From positions 149,060,501 to 149,124,500 of the forward strand of contig JASDFA010000016.1 in assembly GCA_035772735.1 (NCBI GenBank): 64,000 nucleotides of DNA, written 5' to 3'. The position numbers and the translations under genes are program-made. The notes below the pieces were generated by a model, which saw only the letters and a list, made by a program, of their open reading frames with translations, had not been told where the DNA came from and did no database searches. Source of the stretch: Datura wrightii. Lineage: Eukaryota > Streptophyta > Magnoliopsida > Solanales > Solanaceae. Shown in pieces: positions 21,754 to 34,308 of the stretch (positions are counted from its first letter, which is position 1; every line of letters starts with the position of its first letter).

Positions 21754-22575
21754 CACCATCAGATCTATACTGAGTAAACCCATAGCTATCTATCAAGGCC
21801 CTTTTGGCCTCTCTCCCCCTCACATGTGATGCCTCCATGTACTGGGCGTACAAGACTATCCGAGGGAAATCTATATCCTGGTGGAGCATAGTGGTCCTAC
21901 AATCTTTATCCAAATAACCTGCCACGCCATGAACGAACCTTCTCACTCGCGCCCTCTGATCAACCATTAACTCTGAGGCGTACTTCGATAGGTGAGTGAA
22001 CTCAAGGGCATACTCCTTCACCGTAATTTTCCTTTTCTTAAGATTCACGAACTTGGCTACCTTAAACTCCCTCACCTCATGAGGGAAGAACCGATATAGG
22101 AATGTAAAATGGAACTCCTCCCAGTGACAGGGCCTACTCCGGAGGCCCTACTATCTTTCCATTGTCGAAACCAGATGTGTACGACCCCTTTCAATTGTTA
22201 TAAGGCCAGCTCCGCACACTCAACTCCATTCACCACCATGACTTGTGTTATCTTCACAATCTCATCAATGAACTCATGTGGGTCCTCATCTACTTTTGAC
22301 CCAAGGAACTCTGGTGTGTTCATTCTCAAGAAATCCCTAACTTGAGCCACCACCGCATTGCAATTTGGTGGGACATGCACAACTGCTTTCTGATTGACAT
22401 GAGCATTCAAAGCCTGCGCAAGCATTTGAATAACTACCTGAAATTCAGCATGGGCAACCAGCTCTGGTGCATGGTGCTCCTGGACTGGTGGGGCTTTTTG
22501 GTGCCCATCTCCATTGCCATCCTCGTGGCTGTTTCCATTCATATTCCTTTTACCATTTACTCTGAAGGTATCCAT
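21754..22575 (-). pseudogene. T1 gag N-terminal part
   Basis: Tekay-type gag. The likely ATG is at 22575-22573 (MDTFRVNGKRN). The protein continues with QMLAQALNAHVNQ, VRDFLRMNTPEFLGSKVDEDPHEF, a frameshifted middle near 22120-22190, then FVNLKKRKITVKEYALEFTHLSKYA and the FVHGV motif, before N1 cuts it at 21754. 22576-22768 is leader. T3 gag (45421-46647) is the closest relative in the window. Confidence 0.85.
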
Positions 22576-22768
22576 GATTCTACAGTCGTGAATAGCACGA
22601 ATTAGAAGGATTGGGAGACATTTCATCGCATGACATAGATCATGAAAGAAGGGAACATTTCCTAAATGTCTCATAGAGTCTTCTGTATAGGTGCTACACG
22701 CTTCACACCCATGAAAAAGACTCTACTCAATGCAGGTTTCAGACACCCTAGGACACTTCAAACCTATC

Positions 22769-22780
22769 GCTCTGATACCA
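22769..22780 (-). other. T1 primer-binding site (initiator tRNA-Met)
   Basis: On the minus strand it reads TGGTATCAGAGC, the complement of the 3' end of plant initiator tRNA-Met minus CCA flank. It lies four bases inside the LTR edge. Confidence 0.9.
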
Positions 22781-22784
22781 AGCA

Positions 22785-24683
22785 TGTCACAACCTGAACA
22801 TAGACCTGGATCATAAAATTGGATAAGAAGCCCCGAGAGACTCCCAGTCGACCCATGGTGTGATCATACATCCAACTCAATCTATAATAGAGAATACTCA
22901 ACTTAATAACATAACGGAAGCATAACCATGACATACATAGAAAGCGGAACGTAATTCATACAAAATAGTTGTATACTATATATGGTCTAAAAGCCTCTAA
23001 CATATCTAATGGGTTGATAGGACAATACCCCCAACAAAATCGAGAGGTCTAGGAAAAACTAAGCATGAAAAGATAATTGATATCAAACCGGTCCTCGGAG
23101 AATGAGGACTCACCAAAGAGCTCGATACTAATATCTGAGATGGCTAATGGCAGTGTTGGGGCTAAAGATCGGAGCCCGTATCTTTAAGTGATACAACATA
23201 GAGTATGCGGTCAGTACGTGGAATTTACTGAGTATGTAAGATAAGTAAAACGGACATTTAAAATACATAAAAACTCATAAGAGATTATAGGAATGGAACA
23301 AATGCTCATAACATAAATATCATAAAATAACATAAGGCTCAAGATTTTCAAATCATTCATAATCCATTCATTATCATAATAGTAAGAGAAACTTTGTAAA
23401 TCATCACTTGAGACAAAATAACGTAAACATAATAATGAAATAAAACATGCAGAAAAATGGGAGGACTCTTCATAACCGACACCATTGTGGTAGAGCCTTA
23501 CATGATGCCCCAACTATCTCACTCAAGTGGGCAGAGTCATCCCTATCTTTCTAGGCAAAGGGCGTGCATTATGTGATATCACGAAAGAGGGGACCCAATA
23601 ACATTGTAATGTATCATTATGAACCTAGGTGGCACATAGTTATGAGACACTGGCATAGTCCTTTGAACGCCGTGCTACTCGGTGCTAGACACTGCTCCCA
23701 AAAACATGCACATTAGGCTCATACGTAAATCATAAATATCATTCATAAGATTCATGGCTAAATAGATATTTAACATCGTTGATCCCCTTTTAATACATGA
23801 TTAGCCATGAATCAAGGTCCCTTTAATCGTTCAATATCATAAATCGATCATATCATGAAATTCATTTCATATATCATAAATCATACTTGAACATGAGGGC
23901 ATTACCCAATACTTTAACATGCTTGAAAATACTTAATTCACTTGAAATCATGATTATAAATATGGGTAACTTGAAAACATGCATTACATCATTAATACTT
24001 CATCATACATGAGCATTCATCATAAATCTTAACTTTCATGAACTTTTCATAAATGAGCCTTTCAATTTTAAAAAGCTTGAAACATGGTTTGATGGAAAAT
24101 AATGTAAAACTTTCCCATAATTCATAATTCTATAATAATAACTCATTTAGACCATGCCCATGTAGAGAATTTGAAATTTCATGCATCGGGTTAAAATCCC
24201 ATAGAGTCAATATAGGAAATTCATGATTTAGAGAGAGTTTGGGCATGGGTGTGACCAGATTCACCCATTTATAACCCTACATACCTGATTATAGCTGATT
24301 CTTACAATTTCTTGATTGCCAAAGAAGGATTTGAGAAGAATTGGAAGGGTTAAGGATTGATATCCTCTCTAACTCTCTCTAACTTGCATGCATGGGTTTT
24401 GAATAGGATAGAATGACTTAACCTATCTTAATACACTCTGAAAATAACTTAAAACGACGTAGTATAGGTACTTAGAGCATATGAATGACGAGAATACACT
24501 TAGTAATTTCGCAGACAATAGCTCCGCATCAGTCCCAACGAGGGACCTAACGACTCATTACTCAAGGCCACGACTCGTGGCATCATCTGTCACATGCACT
24601 GCCGTAAATTTCAAATATTTTCCCTATGTTGACCACGACCCATCCCACGAATTATGGTGACTGACCACAAGTCATGGGGTCCT
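22785..24683 (-). repeat. T1 5' LTR, inner part
   Basis: The LTR starts TGTCACAACC on the plus strand and is interrupted at 24683 by N2; it resumes at 34309. Total LTR length is about 2.76 kb. AT-rich with no ORF of substance. The 23640-23700 block (GTGCTAGACAC) matches the T2 and T3 LTRs, and the 24530-24683 end has ACGACTC/ACGACTCGTGG motifs. Confidence 0.88.
24679..24683. repeat. Target-site duplication GTCCT, left copy (N2)
   Basis: Identical to 34304-34308 on the other side of N2. Confidence 0.95.
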
Positions 24684-26094
24684 TGTTCGGCTGTTTGGAA
24701 TAACTACACCCAAGTGTACATGGTTGAACAAGTAGTAAAGTGGCTCAAGTAAGCCAAGTATCGATCCCACAGGGACTGGACTGAGGTTCAATCTAATCAT
24801 GTGTCAATAAGCTTTAACTCTAAACTACAGACAACAGTGTGAAGAAGATTTTGATATTTTGTTTCCTAATTTTATACTAAGTCTAAAATGAATATACAAT
24901 TTGAGTCTGAACTATAAGTATGAGCATGTTGAGGCTAAAATGAACATGTAGAGAAATAAATTATCGATACAATTTGATTAATCTTTCCTCCGGTTGCTAG
25001 TCAAGAATTATTGCCTATGGATTAAAAGTCTTGTATTTAACCCAACTTAAGAATCATGAACCTTCCACCTACATTTCTGTGATAAAAAGAAATTCATGTT
25101 CTAGCCATACAAAACCGATTCCTTAATTGACTAATACGACTTTCAGGTATATCTCTATCCTGAAGGTAAATCAATTCTCAATTTTCCCAAACTTAGAAAA
25201 AATCATATCCTATCAATTCACAACCTTCCAATTTCTTGCTCACTCGAGTGAAACCAGACTTTCTAGATATACATTAACGTTGGCCAAACATTTATGCAGT
25301 AAGAACAAGAATCAATAGAACAACCATGGAAGAAAAGATGAAAACCCAATTTATCAATAATTACATTTCAATACAAATGTTCTTAACCTCAGCAAGAAGG
25401 GAATTTAGCCACTCATTTGTGGATTAAACATCGTTAAATGAGTGTTAAACTTACAAGCAATTGAATTAAAGAAGAAGGAGGTAGAGAAAAACCCTGAAAT
25501 TTTCATCCCCTCAACCGCCTGTAACCCACGTTCTTGCTCCACCAAGTCAGAATTATTAAAAATGAACCTAAGTGTTCTATTTATACTAGTGGGAATTTTT
25601 CCCGAAATAACGAGCAACGTGTCACGGAGTACATCGCGGAGCACTGCCTCGGTGACACGCCACCAACGCGGACCCTCATTGGAATTTCGTCGTCCAGGTA
25701 TTAAAGCCCAACGTGGGACGACATGCAACGCGAGGCTAGGCCAACGTGCCACGGCCCCAACGCGCACCTTCACTGGAATTTGGCATATTTTCAGCATCCA
25801 GGTAGAATGCATCCGCGATAGCAACGTGACACGGCTCCATCATGGAGCCCCTTTAATTCGTGCTTTCCTTGTTCTTTTTCCTTGCTAGCTTCCGAGTCCA
25901 ATCCCAATTTCTCCCAACATGCATCTTAGCTTCGTAAAAATTATATTTTTCCTGCAAAACCACGCTAATCATGTTGGTTAGTATAAATTCACATTTTATT
26001 ACAATTCACATGAGAATGTACAAACACCGATAGATAAACAAGACAAAATGACACATTTGAGTATCTCTTGGGCATATAAATCTTCCCAAGATCA
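24684..26094 (-). repeat. N2 3' LTR
   Basis: 1411 bp, TGTTCGGCTG ... CCCAAGATCA on the plus strand. TATA box at 25578-25585; the inverted repeat with arms beginning CGTGTCAC and ending GTGACACG is at 25618-25659, upstream of the TATA box in element orientation. Confidence 0.93.
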
Positions 26095-26132
26095 CTTACC
26101 CCACACATAAATCCTTGTTCATCCCCGAACAA
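26095..26132 (-). promoter_or_regulatory. N2 polypurine tract with palindrome
   Basis: In element orientation this is TTGTTCGGGGATGAACAA (26132-26115, one arm mismatch) followed by GATTTATGTGTGGGGTAAG up to the LTR. It is a one- to three-base variant of the N1 sequence. Confidence 0.65.
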
Positions 26133-27920
26133 TAATCTTACACCTCATGCGATTGACACCCAATCCTGGCTACTTTGGCTCGACAATTCAAGCTACGGTT
26201 ATACCGATTATTTAATATAGCAAATCATCATGAAATATGCATAGTCTTATCAATACAATGACCTTCAACACATTAAGACATTCTAGACTCAAGAATCGAC
26301 TCTCGATATCGGCAAACTCATGCAAATCAGCTGATCAAGATATCCGACACGAAATTCAATCTCTCGTCGAGCATGTGCCCTCACAACACAAGAGAAATTT
26401 CCCCTTTTTAATCACATGAACTCAAAGACATTACATGCAGGGGAATATAAACACGATTTCGCTCTCTCTCCCAAAAGAATTCACATGCATCATGTCATGA
26501 ACCCAAAAGAATTCACATGCATCATGTCATGAACCATAGGCTTGACTTTAGGGTATTACTCCACTAATATAAGGACGCATGATGTAAGATCACGTAGGGC
26601 TTAACGGGTTGTAATGTAAGCTACGGAACTAGCAAATACTGGGCTAACCAATAATAACAACTAGCCTCCTTAAACGCTTTTTCAATACATCCCATCAACC
26701 TTATGGGCATAGTTTCTTCCTTCATCCTCCCATTCTTGAAGTCTGTCTTTATTTTTGTTCCCATATGTTTAAGCACACTCGACTTAATAACAAAGATTAG
26801 TTATACGTCTTCATTATATTTAATTTATAGTGAGTGCACCTTTGACCTTTTATTTCCTTTCATCACTCTGCTTTTTCTTTTCTTTTCACAATTCTCACTC
26901 CTTGACAATGTGGGAAAATTATTTTTTCCTTGAGCGCTTAAAAGTTTTTGATCAAATTCACGGATAATGAAAAGAAGGGGTTAAGCTCGGTTTACACCTT
27001 TTTGAAAAAAGGGCTAAAGGCTCAATCGGCTAACTAGGATGTACATTCAAGGTAGGTACGATAATGAAAAAACTTTCGGTTAAAGCAAAGAAATGCCTAC
27101 ATCCTTTCCTACAATACACATCCTTCATTTCATTTCGTACACACAGCAGGCAAGTTCTAGACACTTCACAATAGCATGGAAGAAATGAAACCTCACCACA
27201 CATTCATTGCACATGCTCAACTCAAGACATATTCACAGACTCTTCAATCAACTAATTACAATAATTCAAACATTAAGCCTCAATCACACCGAATCGAACT
27301 CTATGGCCTAGGTATCTCAACATATATACAAAGTTGCATGCTTTCAACGAATCACCTTTGCATTTTAAATATCATGTACAACTCACAACAACAATTTCGC
27401 AACCATAAAGTCACAACACGATTGGGATACAACCAAACAAAGGAAAACTTAAAAGACAAAAACTACTCCTATCGACTACATTTCCTTTAAGACAGTCGTC
27501 ATCCATCCATCATAGGGAACGGTCACTAATTACGACTTTGGTTCAATGGGACTATTCTCGGTAAAAGAACCGAAAACTAACGCCGAGAAACCCAATCATA
27601 AAAATAATTAAACGAAAAAGAAAGAAAAATATAAAAAAAAATTAAAAATATCGATGATTTCGATAAAAAAACATTTACACAACCAGCTAACAACATTCAA
27701 CAGCACACAACAGCTTCACACAACAGCTTCACATTGACTACAATACAGAACATACACAAAAATCACATGGTCACAAATTTAGCACAACAACAGAATAGAA
27801 ACATAAATAACAACAAAACAACCAGCACCTAACTACTCCCACCCCACACTTAAATCGAACACTGTCCCTAGTGTTCATAAAATTTAACATCGCACAAAAG
27901 TGGTTGGTGAAACTCCCTAA
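26133..27920 (-). other. N2 noncoding region downstream of ORF2
   Basis: 1.8 kb with no supported gene, homologous to N1 18386-20285. It includes a direct duplication of about 33 bases containing AAAAGAATTCACATGCATCA (26475-26535). It also holds the second polypurine-like copy ACCCCACACTTAAATC at 27841-27856, the reverse complement of the N1 16-mer. Confidence 0.7.
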
Positions 27921-29143
27921 TCAATTGAAGTATTCAACTTCTTCATCAGGTGTTGCTGCCTCGTCTCCCATGTCTGAATCACCCCCGTCGTCCTCCTCTG
28001 ACTCAACATCGGAGTCGTCGCGACGTGTCTCCTCATATGTGGGGACATAATCATCAGTGGGCTCCACAAAAGCTGACCCCACTCGGCATAAAGCCCTGGC
28101 ATTTTCACCAAAAGGGTAGTCTTGCTCGAGCTGCCACAGCTCATCTTCTGTTGCAAGCCTCCTGCCTATGCGCAGCTGGAGCATCTACATCCCGAACATG
28201 CGGGCCATGTACTGATCATCTCGAGCATGTCGCTCGGCTAGTGTAAGAACTGGCCCATGAGTGGTGTCGGGTGCCTTAGTTTTGGTGATGTCTAAGGCCT
28301 GCCTCTCCATCTGCGGGATGTAGTCAAGGGCCTCCTCCTCAATATCCAGCCCCCTCAGGAACGTGGTCAGTAAGCCACCGAACCCATACCTGTGCCCTTG
28401 ATGCAAACGGGCTCTCTTCATGGCAGAGATAATCACCGCCCTAACATTGATCTCCAGCCCTTTCATCAACGCATAGACCAAGCACACACGATCCCGGGTG
28501 ACATCTGTCATATGCACCCCCGGGATCAGGCAAAAATAAACAATTTTAAGCCATATCCCGGCTTCCCTGTTCATCTGTGAGTAGGGCAATGTGTGATGGT
28601 AGCCCTTCTCCTTATGCCTGCTCCACCGTGCAGTAGACCGGGCTCCACATAGAGTGCGTCTGATGTCCGCATATGGTGGAGGGATATTCAGCTGCCGGAG
28701 TACATGGGTGTCTGTGTCCCGCGCCCCCAAGATGTCATTAAGGTGATGGGGCTCAAAAGTGACTACCTGCCCCTTATCTTTATGGTGTGACTTCTGAGTG
28801 TCGGGTTCCTGTTAGCGTAGAACTCCCGAATCAGGTGAAGATTGCACTCCTTGGGCTCTTCAAAGATGAAGTTCAGCCCGGCTGCATCAATCTTGTGGAT
28901 AATCCTGGGGAATTCTTATGCCAACGGTTCCCTAGCAATGTGCTCCTCGGGGAAGTGTTTGCTTTCCTTATGCTTTGCGTACCATTTCTTCCCTTCCTTT
29001 GTCGCCCATCGGGCTCCGTATTGATGATGTTGGCCGCACGGAACCGCTAGTGCTGCTGGGACTTCTGTTCCCAGTCTGATTCTTTTCCTTCCGGCGCCTG
29101 ATGTAGATGTGCCCTTTCCTTTGTCTTGCCTGCTTGCCATCAT
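27921..29143 (-). pseudogene. N2 ORF2, broken
   Basis: Same protein as N1 ORF2. ATG ATG GCA at 29143-29135 starts MMASRQDKGKG. A TAA at 28913-28915 replaces a CAG-type Gln codon after REPLA. A 1-base deletion lies near 28770 (in the KIRGQ motif), and a TAG at 28185-28187 replaces CAG after MFGM. The acidic C-terminus (DDGGDSDMGDEAATPDEE) is intact to the stop at 27921-27923. The HLIREFYANRNP motif is present. Similarity to N1 is high in the middle domain. Confidence 0.75.
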
Positions 29144-29145
29144 TC

Positions 29146-29823
29146 CTGTCAAATCAAATAGATAGTCCCAATGTTATTCAAATTAAAATTAGCTTCGACT
29201 AAGGTTGGGTTGAGCTAGGCCACCCCACACTTAGTCTTTAGCCACAATCACAACATTACAGCAAGACAATCCTCTCTTTCTAACTTTCAAATTAAAAAAA
29301 AAAAGACAATAACAAAAATGCCTCGTGCATTCAGAGAATTTGATGGAATATATTTTACGTACTACTCAGACTTCGTACAGGTAATCAACATATCACCATC
29401 AATACCATTTCATCCTATAGCACTTAGCACAGAAAAACTCTTAACACAACCTATGCAGTTCACCAAGTTCTATTCAATTCACAATTTCATTCTCCCAAAA
29501 AAAATTCCATCATTTACTTAGCATATTCATCACAAGCACAACATAATTCACCTTACCAAACATGAACAACCCAATCATTTTCAAATTTTCAACCGAATTT
29601 AGCTTCTTCTTATTCAAATTCCAACCTTAGCTACCAATTTCGCACAAATTCAAACAAACATGTATTTATTGAGTTCATACAATCATAGCGATACTACCAA
29701 CATCAATCAACAATAACTTAAATGAATTCATGCTCAATTCACACTTAGGGCAAACTTTAGTTACCTCACATGCTCAAAAATTGACAATTTCGTCCAAAAT
29801 TGAGGTTATGTTCAAGAACATAC
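29146..29823 (-). other. Probable 5' UTR intron of ORF2 (N2)
   Basis: 678 bases; in element orientation it opens AAAG|GTATGT at 29823 and closes TTGACAG| at 29146, three bases from the ATG. AT-rich with no ORF of its own. It contains ACCCCACACTTAG (29223-29235), the polypurine-like motif in reverse. Confidence 0.55.
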
Positions 29824-30328
29824 CTTTAATTCATTGAACTTGAAGAAAAGTTGAAGAAAAATTGATCCTAGGTCCGTGTCACATTGGGGGAGGGAGGATT
29901 TTGGGTTGTTTGTCACGGAGGGGAGTGAAAAAATGGGAAAAATTGGGTGTTTTCAGGGTTTAAAAGAAGGTTTTTCGCGCGGGTCACCTGCCGACCCGAT
30001 GTGACCCGTCGCGAATAACACTTCAACGTGTCACAGAGGGTTACACGGAGGCCCTCCTCTGTGACAGAGAGCCATCGCGCAGGCTCACTGTTTTGCTACT
30101 TTTTATTATTTTTCTCACCTCGATTTTTCCTTTGCGATCCTTTGCATTTTTACCCTCCGTTCAACCTGAAATTCATCTCACAACAAGAAATTGGTTAGAA
30201 TTTATAGGTTTCACATAAAATACAATTTTTTTTATTGTTTTTATTTTTATTTTTCTAATTTTTCATTTTTTTTCTTTTTCTTCTTTTTTTTTTCTTCTAT
30301 GAAATCTATTCCAATATTACAAAAATTC
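29824..30328 (-). promoter_or_regulatory. N2 ORF2 upstream region
   Basis: Noncoding. In element orientation it starts with T/A-rich sequence (30190-30310), then the CGTGTCACAGAGG / CCTCCTCTGTGACAG repeat (30027-30070, decayed) and CGGGTCAC ... GTGACCCG (29980-30008). It ends with an exon-1 leader up to the donor at 29823. Same order as N1. Confidence 0.5.
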
Positions 30329-30346
30329 CACGGGTTGCCTCCCGTG
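30329..30346 (-). ncRNA. Conserved RNA hairpin after gag-protease stop (N2)
   Basis: In element orientation this is CACGGGAGGCAACCCGTG, identical to N1, with a perfect 6-bp stem. It lies about 45 bases past the stop. Confidence 0.5.
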
Positions 30347-30390
30347 CAGCGCCTGGTCTACCATCGCGGCTCGACATCACTGAAGCTCAG

Positions 30391-32763
30391 TCATCCTCTA
30401 GGGTGACGGATGTCTTCTCTCGACTACCTTCCTCACCCCAGTAATGCTTACATCGCTACCCATTGACTAAGAACGTGACACTTCGATCTTCTTGCCACGG
30501 TTGCCATTTTGGAGGGTCCTTCACCGGGTGTTTTCCCATAGGCTCTCGTGAACCAACACTTTAAGCATTATCCGCTCGATCAAGCATGTTGATCACTGAG
30601 AGTTCTCACACACGGATGGAAGCTTTGTGGCCTTGTACACATCAAATACTTCAACTTTGTCGTGTGCCCGCATAGTTAGCTGCCCTACTGCTACATCAAT
30701 AAGTGCTTTCCCGGTCGCCAAGAAAGGACGTCCCAAAATAAATGGGACTTCCGCATCTGGCTCAAAATCCAGCACGACGAAGTCTACCGGCAAGATAAGG
30801 GAGCCCACTTGCACCAGCACGTCTTCCACAATGCCATCAGGTCTGGCTAAGGAACGATCTGCTAGTTGCAAGATCATTGTTGTTGGTCTAGGACTCCCTA
30901 GCCCCAACTTCTTGAATACCGATGTCGGCATCAAGTTAATGCTCTCACCCAAATCACATAATCCGCGAGCTCGGATACTCTGCCCAATTGTAATTTGAAT
31001 TGTAAAGCTCCCAGGGTCCTTGAGCTTTGTGGGCAACCTATTTTGTGACCGTGAAGTGCACTCATCCGTAAGCGCCATCGTAGCGTACTCAGTCAACCTG
31101 CTTTTGTTTGCCACGATGTCCTTGATATATTTTGCGTACTTCGGCACTCCCTGGGAAACATAAACAAGAGGTAAATTAATATGTACCTTCTTAAGCACCT
31201 CCATGAACTTTTTGAAACACGCTTCCTCCTTGTGTTTCGTTAGTCTTTGAGGGAACGGGGGTGGTGGTCTTTCTGGTTCAGCTTCCTTCTCCTTCCCCCT
31301 ATCATCATGTGATCCCTCTCCTTTTTACCTGCTTTCGACTGCTGTGGTAATATTTTCGGTTCCACCTCCTTGAGTTGCAAACCACTCCTTGTGGTCACTG
31401 CATTTACCTGCTTGGGGTTCGGATCAGAGTCACTCGGAAGTCCTCCTCTCAGCCTGGTGTTTTGAGCTCCAGCAAATTTCCCAAACTGGTACTCCAGCGC
31501 CTTTGTAGCTAACTGATTGTTCTTTACATCGGCTGCCAATTTCACGTAATCATCCTACAATTGAGCTTGGTTAGCTATCATTGTCTTGAACATCTCCTCA
31601 ATGTTGGGTGATGGTGGTGGAGGAGGTGCATTGTTTCTTCTGTATTGCGACTGATAGTTCTGCTACCCTCCTTGATTTCTCTGCGCCCCCTGACTCAAAC
31701 TTTGCCCTTGATGGTTGTTGATACCCCAAGAGAAATTCGGGTGATTCCTCCAGTTGGAATTGTAGCTCTTGCCATACTGTAGGTGGTTATTTCTCTGTAC
31801 ATTACCAACAAAGTTCACCGAATCAGGATTTGCTCCACAACACTCAGCTGAGTGTTCATTACTCCCGCACACTTCACACCAAATCTGCTGCACTACATTC
31901 ACTGAGGCTTGGGACTGGTTCATGCTCATGTTACTGAAGTGGGTGTTGAGTTGATTCTGTAACGCAGCAATCTGTGCAGCAATAGTTGTAAAACCATCCA
32001 CTTCTAAGACTCCTATTGCTTTCCTTGTTCCTCCTCTTGACAAGTCTGCATTACACTCCAGATTCCCCTGCGAAATACAATTTAACAAGGTATACATCTC
32101 CTCATAAGTCTTCTCTAATGCTTGTCCCCCAGCTGCTGAGTCTAGCAAGATTTTTGTGTAGGGTTCCAAACCTCTATGAAAGTATGCACCAGCACATCAT
32201 TGGATTGGTGATGATGAGGACAATCCCGCAACATAGATTTGAATCTCTCCCAGGCCTGATACAGATTCTCTCCCTCTCTCTATTTAAAACTTAGAATTTG
32301 ACTTCTACGTCTTGCTGTTTTACCGGATGGAAAGAACCGTATCAAGAATTTCTTTGCAAGATCATCCCACGTGGTGATGGAATTAGGTGGCTCAACTTTC
32401 AACCACCTCTTAGCTTCTCCCAAAAGTGAAAATGGGAACAATGTAAGCCTAACATAATCTGATGACACTCCAGCGGGGATGTAAGTGTCACTTATCTCCA
32501 AAAAATTTTGGAGATGGTGCTGTGGATCCTCATGAGGGAGACCTGTGAACTGCCCGCTGGTGTGCAGAAATTGCAGAAATAGCAGAAATTGCTGCTATTT
32601 CCTCGGGCACTAACATTGCCCTTACAACTGGTGGATTCTATTGTTGCTCCAGGATTGTTTTTCTGAACAACTGCAGCTTTTTCTCTAGAACTTCTCTCCT
32701 TTGACGACTGAATTGTCTTTCTGGCTCTAAAGATGAGTCCACCAGCTCTTTGTCTCTTGCCAA
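30391..32763 (-). pseudogene. N2 gag-protease polyprotein
   Basis: Read leftward from a TTG codon at 32763-32761 that aligns with the CTG of the other copies. Gag domain (YVRLTLFPFSLLGEAKRWLKVE) near 32450, CCHC knuckle (CEVCGSNEHSAECC) near 31880, protease CDLGESINLM near 30950 (Ala to Glu next to the active-site Gly) and VPFILGRPFLATG near 30720. A block near 32580-32600 differs from the other copies (repeated AGAAATAGC / AGAAATTGC), showing a local deletion or slippage. Several stops and frameshifts occur. The family stop is TGA at 30393-30391. Confidence 0.87.
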
Positions 32764-32868
32764 TGTTCAACAGAAATTAGTATCTGCAAAATATAGGCTA
32801 AGACCAAGTTGTCAACACTAAGAGGAAATAGTAAACTAACACTTAAGAAAAAATTTACCAATTGCCAG

Positions 32869-32886
32869 TCCCCGGCAACGGCGCCA
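32869..32886 (-). other. N2 primer-binding site (tRNA-Asp)
   Basis: In element orientation this is TGGCGCCGTTGCCGGGGA, a perfect match to tRNA-Asp. It is six bases from the LTR edge. Confidence 0.95.
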
Positions 32887-32892
32887 AAAACT

Positions 32893-34303
32893 TGTTCAGC
32901 TGTTTGGAATAACTACACGCAACTGCACGTGGTCGAACAAGTAGTAAAGTGTCTCAAGTAAGCAAAGTATCGATCCCACAGGGATTGGACTAAGGTATCA
33001 ATCTAATCAAGTGTCAATAAACTTTAACTCTAAACTGCAGACAATAGTGTGAAGAAGATTTTGATATTTTGTTTCCTAATTTTATACTGAGTCTAAAACA
33101 AATATACAATTTGAGTCTGAACTATAAGTATGAGCATGTTGAGGCTAAAATGAACATGTAGAGAAATAAATTATCGATACAATTTGATTAATCTTTCCTC
33201 CGGTTGCTAGTTAAGAATTATTGCCTATGGATTAAAACTCTCATATTTAACCCAACTTAAGAATCATGAACCTCCCACCTACATTTCTGTGATAAAAAGA
33301 AATTCATGTTCTAGCCATACACAACCGATTCCTTAATTGACTAATACGACTTTCAAGTATATCTCCATCCTGAAGGTAAATCAATTCTCAATTTTCCCAA
33401 ACTAAGAAAAGATCATATCCTATCAATTCACAACTTTCCAATTTCTTGCTCTCTCAAGTGAAACCGAACTTTTTAGATATACGTTAACATTGGCCACACA
33501 TTTATGCAGTAAGAACAAGAATCAATAGATCAACCATGGAAGAAAAGAGGAAAAACCCAATTTATCAACAATTACATTTCAATACAAATGTTCTTAACCT
33601 CAGCAAGAAGGGAATTTAGCCACTCATTTGTGGATTAAACATCGTTAAATGAGTGTTAAACTTACAAGCAATTGAATTAAAGAAGAAGGAGATAGAGAAA
33701 AACCCTGAAATTTTCATCCCTCAACTGCCTGTAACCCACGTTCTTGCTCCACCAAGTCAGAATTATTAAAAATGAACCTAAGTGTTCTATTTATACTAGT
33801 GGGAATTTTTCCCGAAATAACGAGCAACGTATCACGGAGTGCATCGCGGAGCACTGCCTCGGTGACACGCCACCAACGCGGACCCTCACTGGAATCCGGT
33901 CGTCCAGGTATTAAAGCCCAATGTGGCACGGCATGCAACGCGGGGCTAGGCCAACGTGCCACGGCCCCAACGCGCACCTTCACTGGAATTTGGCATATTT
34001 TCAGCATCCGGGTAGAATGCATCCGCGATAGCAGCGTGACACGGCTCCATCATGGAGCCCCTTTAATTCGTGCTTTCCTTGTTCTTTTTCCTTGCTAGCT
34101 TCCGAGTCCAATCCCAATTTCTCCCAACATGCATCTTAGCTTCGTAAAATTATATTTTTCCTGCAAAACCACACTAATCATGTTGGTTAGTATAAATTCA
34201 CATTTTATTACAATTCACATGAGAATGTACAAACACCGATAGATAAACAAGACAAAATGACACATTTGAGTATCACTTGGGCATATAAATCTACCCAAGA
34301 TCA
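32893..34303 (-). repeat. N2 5' LTR
   Basis: 1411 bp, equal in length to 24684-26094. TATA box at 33788-33795; inverted repeat at 33828-33869. It ends CCCAAGATCA followed by GTCCT. Confidence 0.93.
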
Positions 34304-34308
34304 GTCCT
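34304..34308. repeat. Target-site duplication GTCCT, right copy (N2)
   Basis: Identical to 24679-24683. Confidence 0.95.

Larger units (their letters stand above)
24684..34303 (-). mobile_element. N2: complete non-autonomous Athila-like element
   Basis: A 9620-bp minus-strand element with two 1411-bp LTRs, tRNA-Asp primer site, gag-protease, hairpin, ORF2 unit, polypurine tract and a perfect 5-bp duplication GTCCT. It has the same gene order as N1 and again no RT or integrase. It is inserted in the 5' LTR of T1; a related LTR at 49214-49761 shows the same site without the insertion. Confidence 0.93.
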
